A DNA stretch of 64,000 nucleotides. It comes from Phaseolus vulgaris. Taxonomy: Eukaryota > Streptophyta > Magnoliopsida > Fabales > Fabaceae. The notes beneath the pieces were generated by a model. The model was not told the DNA's origin, searched no databases, and saw only the letters and a program-made list of their open reading frames with translations. The DNA lies in assembly GCF_000499845.2 (NCBI RefSeq), contig NC_023751.2, positions 28,517,475 to 28,581,474 on the forward strand, given 5' to 3'. Positions 58,942 through 64,000 of the stretch are shown piece by piece. The first letter of the stretch is position 1. Each line of letters starts with the position of its first letter. Made by a program: the position numbers and the translations under genes.

Positions 58942-61132
58942 ATGGGAGCTGGAAGTTTCCTGAAGGTGGTTCTGAAAAATTTTGATGTTCTTGCTGGGTA
59001 AATTCTTCTTTTTCCTACTTTTCTTGCTCTCACCTACCCTCTGTAAAACACACTACTTGGAAATTATTTCTAAAATGAACTTTGATCATGTGCCACAGGG
59101 CTTCATAATCATACCCCAATGACCAAATTAACAATATTTTTCAAGTTCGGTGTGTTTTTATTTTTCTCATAACTGATGGTGTTACCTTTGCCTATTGGGT
59201 TTCTCTTGCAGGCCTGTGCTTAGTCTTGCGTATCCTCTGTAAGTACACACAAAACATGTTAAAAGCTTAGGATATTTTCTGTAGTTTGGTTTTGTTATTT
59301 TTTTTTTAAAGCAAGTGGTTTTATTTTCATCCTTGTATTTTTTTAAATATTCAAATTTTAGTCTCTAAAATAAACATTTGATCACTATATAAAGTTTGAG
59401 TATTTTAAAAAATATAGGAACTGAAAGCAATTATTGATCCATGGTCTGTGTATTCTTTGAATGTTCTTATGTTTTAGGAACTAACACCGGTAACCCTTTT
59501 TTCTGATATTCTATTTGTTCTGATTTTGGTCGCTCGTTGTCTCTGATTTCGGTGAATAATGTCTCAGATATGCCTCGGTTAGGGCAATTGAGAGCAAGTC
59601 TCCTGTTGATGACCAGCAATGGCTCACTTATTGGGTTCTGTATTCCTTGATCACCCTCTTTGAACTCACTTTTGCCAAAGCTCTTGAATGGTAATTTTGC
59701 CTTTGCCTTTGAATCGTTATTTTGGGGGTTTTCTTGTTTACTTAACCTGATATGGGTACTCAATAAATTTGATGAGAAATCTCAGATTTTGACTCCTGGT
59801 GATTATTGTCACAAGGGCTGTAACCTATTTTGGATGTTATTGATTTTGGAGCTAAGTTATGATAATAACTATTTAAGAAAGAGATGTGTTTGTCACTAGT
59901 TACTAGTTGTCATCGTAGCTTAGTTTACCATCAATGTAATTCATACTACACTATTACCTTTTGTGGTGTAAGTAACAGTGTTAACTGTAGTCTCCAATCT
60001 TATCTAAATATTTACAATTTGTGTTCTGTCTGACATGGAAAATGGAGATCAAGACACAAATGGAATTTCATTTTGTGTTTGGTTTTGCTTTGAGAGTTCT
60101 GATTACTTTAGCTGCACAAATCTATGCCTTATCTTGTCCATTGCAATAGTCTTGTAAAAAATGCATTTCTGTATGATAATAAACATTTAAGCAAAGGGAT
60201 TGCAGTTATACTAATAGGCAATATAACAACAATGAGAATATACTTTGTAATAGGTAGGCTGATCTTTAATTCCTCTGTACTGTACATTATCTGCATTATA
60301 TAAACCTTTGTAGAGAAGTGCACAGCACATTCTCTTAACACTTTTTGTTTCTCTACACATTCTCCAATTGATTGATAATTGTGTGCTTCTAACTCATTTG
60401 GGAAAGAAACCCACCAAATGGAGAATGAAACTAACATATTTATTAAATCCATATGAACTTCATCAATAAGAGTGTACATACACATGATAATGTTTTTCAA
60501 ACTATTAGGGTTAGTGTAATGTACCGAAACTGTCAGTGTAATGGTTTTTCAACAATTAATAGAGTAGAAAAAGCAGGAAGTGTATGCATAATTTCAGAAA
60601 ACCTCAGAAGTACTTAGTGTAGTTGACTATATTTAGTAAGATCTGCATTCATGATGTATTTACAATGTCATGGTTATACATAGAGAAAGAATTAGGCTGG
60701 GGAAAATACTAACTAGCTGTGGTTTAATTGTGTGAATCTACTACAGGATTCCCATTTGGTCATATGCAAAGCTGATCCTTACCAGCTGGTTGGTGATTCC
60801 CTACTTCAGTGGTGCAGCCTATGTTTATGAGCACTATGTTAGACCTTTCTTTGTCAGTAGTACTGAGAACGTTAACATCTGGTATGTTCCAAGCAAAAAG
60901 GATTCTTTGGGGAAGCCAGAGGACATGCTAACTGCGGCGGAGAAGTACATTGAAGAGCATGGAACTGAAGCATTTGAGAATCTGCTTAGCAAGGTATTCC
61001 ATGTGTAAAACTTGGTTAATGGTTAATACCACATATTTATGCTATCTTTTGTATCTGACTAACAGTGCCATCATCACCCTGCAGGCTGGTAAATCTAGGA
61101 AAAGTGGCAAGAATGCAAATGGAAGCTATTGA
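58942..61132 (+). CDS. HVA22: HVA22 family (TB2/DP1, REEP-like) protein
   Basis: An ER-membrane protein of the TB2/DP1/REEP family, whose members shape ER tubules; barley HVA22 is induced by abscisic acid and stress. Five exons join in frame with GT-AG borders: 58942-58997, 59212-59238, 59568-59690, 60747-60993 and 61085-61132. They give 501 bases, 166 residues, within the usual 150-180. The TB2/DP1 domain spans about 14-105: FDVLAGPVLSLAYPLYAS, then WLTYWVLYSLITLFEL and WIPIWSYAKLILTSWLV, with the conserved IPYFSGAAYVYEH segment. DMLTAAEKYIEEHG follows. The tail is short and Lys/Gly/Asn-rich. Exon order and sizes fit plant HVA22a/c-type genes. No clear ABRE (ACGTGG) was seen close upstream, so ABA control is not supported by the sequence. 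Confidence 0.92.
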
Positions 61133-61240
61133 ATGATGAGGGAGAGGTTGCATGTACATGTTGGCTTAACTTTTGTGTAGTGTGTGACTACATATATCAG
61201 TTTTATGCTATCTGTCAAACTGTGGTATATAGAATTGTAG

Positions 61241-61264
61241 AATATATATATATATATATATATA
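61241..61264 (+). repeat. (TA)n microsatellite
   Basis: About 11 TA units in the probable 3' untranslated region of the HVA22 gene. Confidence 0.8.
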
Positions 61265-62032
61265 ATGGATGTGCAATACAAATCAGTTTGCCACTTTTTT
61301 TCCTTTCTCATACTGCTATTCCCCACCCAAACCCACCTCCAACAAGAAAATAGTCAAATAGGTTTTGGTTCAAAGTTTTAAGTTAATAAATAGTTTGTTG
61401 TTTGTGGAAATCGGTTATTTTGTTTTGCACTCCCATGGTTTTTTCCTGCATCCTCTTTGTCCACATGTTGTGTTGTGGACTCATGGAACAAACTGCAAGA
61501 TTCAAGGTATTTCTGGATTGCAGCTGAAAGACATTTATGGATTATCTGATTCTACAATTAGGAAATACTTTTTATAAAAAAATAATATTAATTTTTGAAT
61601 TATATAATCTGGAAATTAAAATTGATTTTTAAATTATTGTTCTAGATTGTTTAATTTGTAGACATTTAAGTTTTGAATTGTAGAATCCAATCAAGAACTT
61701 TAAACTGAATGGTGTGTTTAAGTTTTGAATTACACAATCCAATCAAGAAAGAATATAAGAAATTTAATGTTTATGGTTTTTAATGTTTGATTGGAATATG
61801 TTAAGAATGAATGTGGGAGAAAAATTAATTGGAATTTGTAAAGAATTTTAAAATCTTTTTTAATATATGAAATGTAAGATTATAAATTTACTTTTATTTT
61901 AAAAAATAATTAAATAATAAAATATGAAATATGAAATATTTTGTGTAAATTTGTATTAGATAAATTTATGTAATAATTAATTTTAAATAATTTTAATATT
62001 ATTTAATCTTATTTCATTTGTGTTATATCATG

Positions 62033-62095
62033 TTATATATATATATATTAATTATATATAATACATTAACTATATATTATATATATATATATATA
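62033..62095 (+). repeat. imperfect TA-rich microsatellite
   Basis: Two TA runs separated by TTAATTATATATAATACATT. Confidence 0.75.
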
Positions 62096-62430
62096 AAATA
62101 ATATTAATAATAATTATGAATATTATTATAAAAAAGTGGATATTTTAAATTAATTGAATATTTAAATATTTTTGTAAAATATTTTTTTTAATTTGAAAAG
62201 TATTATGATATATGAATTAACAACATAAAAGATGAAATTTTATATTTAATGTATCATTGTTTATTTCAATTTGTATTCAATTAAATAATAAAAAAATGTA
62301 AAAACCTGGAAAATAAACGTACTGCAACCAAGATCAAAGACAAAAGCATTTTTAACAATATTAACGTAACTTACTGGAAATGAAGAGCATCTATTAAAAT
62401 TCATTTAGGCTATAAAAGAATTTAGACAAA

Positions 62431-62618
62431 ATCGATTAAGCTTGTTACGAAAGAAAATCAATTACGGTTGTTACCATACAGGGAAAGAAAATCGATTAAA
62501 ATTGTTATTATATAAAAAAAAAAATCGATTAAGACTTTAAAAGGGTTCCGAAAAAATTGATTAAACTTTTACTATACAGTGAAAAAAAATCGATTATGGT
62601 TGTTATCATTCAGAAAGA
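62431..62618 (+). repeat. ~33-bp minisatellite based on ATCGATTAAG
   Basis: Six diverged units start at 62431, 62457, 62491, 62524, 62556 and 62589, each with AT[C/T][G/A]ATTA followed by TTGTTA..ATACAG and an A-rich end. Related ATCGATTAAG/AATTGATTAAGG words reappear at about 63124-63260. Confidence 0.7.
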
Positions 62619-64000
62619 ATTTTTTTTTCAAAAAAAAATAATTAATTAATTAAAGAGATTTTTTAGGGGAGTTCCAATCTTATACAAAATTCTAACCATC
62701 TTATTAACAAAAGGAGAAACATAATAATCTTGAATATAATTTAACATGACGAAAATTTATGAATGCCTAATTTACTGTATAATTATGCAGCAAAGTAATG
62801 TATAATTATGCAGCAAAGTAAGACAATGCTTCCTGCTAAAAACAAACTTTAGTTTATTGCTTATAGTTTCCCATCCCTCATTTACATAAAAGCTAACAGC
62901 AAAAATATATTGAAAGATGTGCAGAATTCCATAGGATGAACTGCAGTAGGTGCTTTGAATACTGTATCGTCTGCTTATCCTGCACCTTCATATGATTGCT
63001 TCACAAAAAACACACCATACCTCCCTCGTCTTGCAGCTCTCACAAAGAAACATCATAACATCTTTTGTCTATAATGAACCCATATACCAGATTTTCAAAA
63101 GTCAAGACCATCAATACCAAACAATCGATTAAGTTCCACCAATACCAATTCCAAAATTGATTAAGGTTCTTATTATGTAGGAAAAGAATCAATTAAGGAT
63201 GTTACTATTTACAACAAATCAAATATGATACACTTTAAAAAGCAACCCATAATCGATTATGCACCAACAGATATATTGAAAATTGATTGTTGTGATTGTG
63301 TTTAAAGTATCAAAATATTAGGTTTAGGTTTAAAAAAACAACAAATTCCCAGTACCCACCTTAACTGAAACTACCACTTCACCACCCACCACAACACCGA
63401 AGAAATTACACAGCTACCTCTCTCACACCAAGTAAGACCAACAACTCACACAGGGAAAAGTTCAAAGAGTTATGAGAAGAAGAAAGCAAATGAAGCGTGA
63501 CAAATGAATGTTTACTGCATGGAATCTCTGACTTTACACAGTGCAAAAGCTCACTGTCATGCACGCGAAAAAGGAAGGGAAATAATGAACTTCCCTTGTT
63601 GTTGACCTGTTTTTCCTCCCTTTCTGTTGCTTTCTCATTAGTATACGCTCCCACAAATTCACGCTATTGTTTCTCACCACATCTCTTGGTCCAAACGCAA
63701 AAGCCACCTTCATTTCTGCTTAACGAAAAGTGTATCCTTCATTAGTAGCAAGCATTCTTTTCTGATGGTCAAAAAAGTCATAAGATTATTATAGATGATA
63801 AAAAATTTCCAACAATCAATTTAAATGGTAAAGGGAGGTTGTTTTAACTATTAATAATTTCTATTTAAAAAACATTAAAATCTGATTTAGAAATAGAAAT
63901 GAGAAAAAAAAAATAATTATAAGATCAAGTACAAATGTAAATAAAAAAACTCTTAAAATTCTACTTTTATAAAAGCTTATTGTTTTTATAAGGTTGTTTT
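62619..64000. other. intergenic DNA to the window end
   Basis: A direct repeat TGTATAATTATGCAGCAAAG occurs twice at about 62775-62818. The small frames at 63406-63745 on both strands have no recognised domain. The less AT-rich part 63340-63740 may belong to a gene beyond the window, but this cannot be shown. Confidence 0.4.

Larger units (their letters stand above)
61133..62430. other. 3' flank of HVA22 and AT-rich DNA
   Basis: Starts with the probable 3' untranslated region, including a TA run at about 61241-61264. From about 61560 onward it is extremely AT-rich, with TA runs at about 62033-62095. The patch at 61430-61600 has GCACTCCCATGG and CCTGCATCC words like the MITE arms at 32998-34377 and could be a degraded relative. 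Confidence 0.4.

Noticed and set aside
1..64000. CRISPR arrays, operons, ribosome binding sites and phage genes
   Set aside because: The sequence is a plant nuclear genome with spliced genes. The tandem repeats seen are minisatellites and microsatellites without CRISPR repeat-spacer organisation.

Overview
This window is nuclear DNA of a flowering plant. It is about 70% A+T, has long gene-poor stretches and intron-containing genes, and is dense in retrotransposon and DNA-transposon remnants. The repeat repertoire (CACTA ends reading CACTACAAGAAAA, legume-style Ty3/gypsy and Ty1/copia remnants) and the protein sequences suggest a dicot, most likely a phaseoloid legume such as Phaseolus or Vigna. 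That placement is inference; the sequence contains no species marker.

Four genes can be reconstructed with confidence, all on the + strand. (1) 15076-16233 is a single-exon class I TCP transcription factor of the TCP14 type. (2) 39264-48212 is a ten-exon gene for a 315-residue single-pass membrane protein that I cannot name. It carries two HxS motifs resembling those of 2H phosphoesterases. (3) 51411-52887 is a four-exon bHLH gene of the POPEYE (bHLH47) type, an iron-homeostasis regulator. (4) 58942-61132 is a five-exon HVA22/TB2-DP1 family gene. A fifth, unrecognised candidate lies on the minus strand at 26561-28631; two of its exons join in frame across a GT-AG intron.

Layout: 1-14 kb is transposon debris (LINE, CACTA ends, LTR remnants, gypsy gag). 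14-17 kb holds the TCP gene and its upstream region. 17-26 kb is AT-rich non-coding DNA with tandem duplications and a doubtful LTR pair. 26.5-28.6 kb holds the minus-strand candidate. 29.6-36 kb is a stack of DNA transposons: a CACTA-like element, a Pack-MULE-like element carrying what looks like part of an RWP-RK (RKD) exon, a MITE with a target-site duplication, and further CACTA ends. 36-39 kb is a truncated Ty3/gypsy element whose protease region is itself interrupted. 39-48 kb is the membrane-protein gene; its third intron holds a copia element with an exact 5-bp target duplication, which in turn holds a decayed hAT transposon with long inverted repeats. 49-50 kb is a LINE split by a MITE. 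51-61 kb contains the bHLH and HVA22 genes separated by about 6 kb of AT-rich DNA. 61-64 kb contains an AT-rich tail and a minisatellite based on ATCGATTAAG.

The genes form no operon or pathway cluster. The points of most interest are the RWP-RK fragment inside the inverted-repeat element, the 2H-like motifs of the unknown membrane protein, and two exact class I TCP binding sites upstream of the TCP gene.
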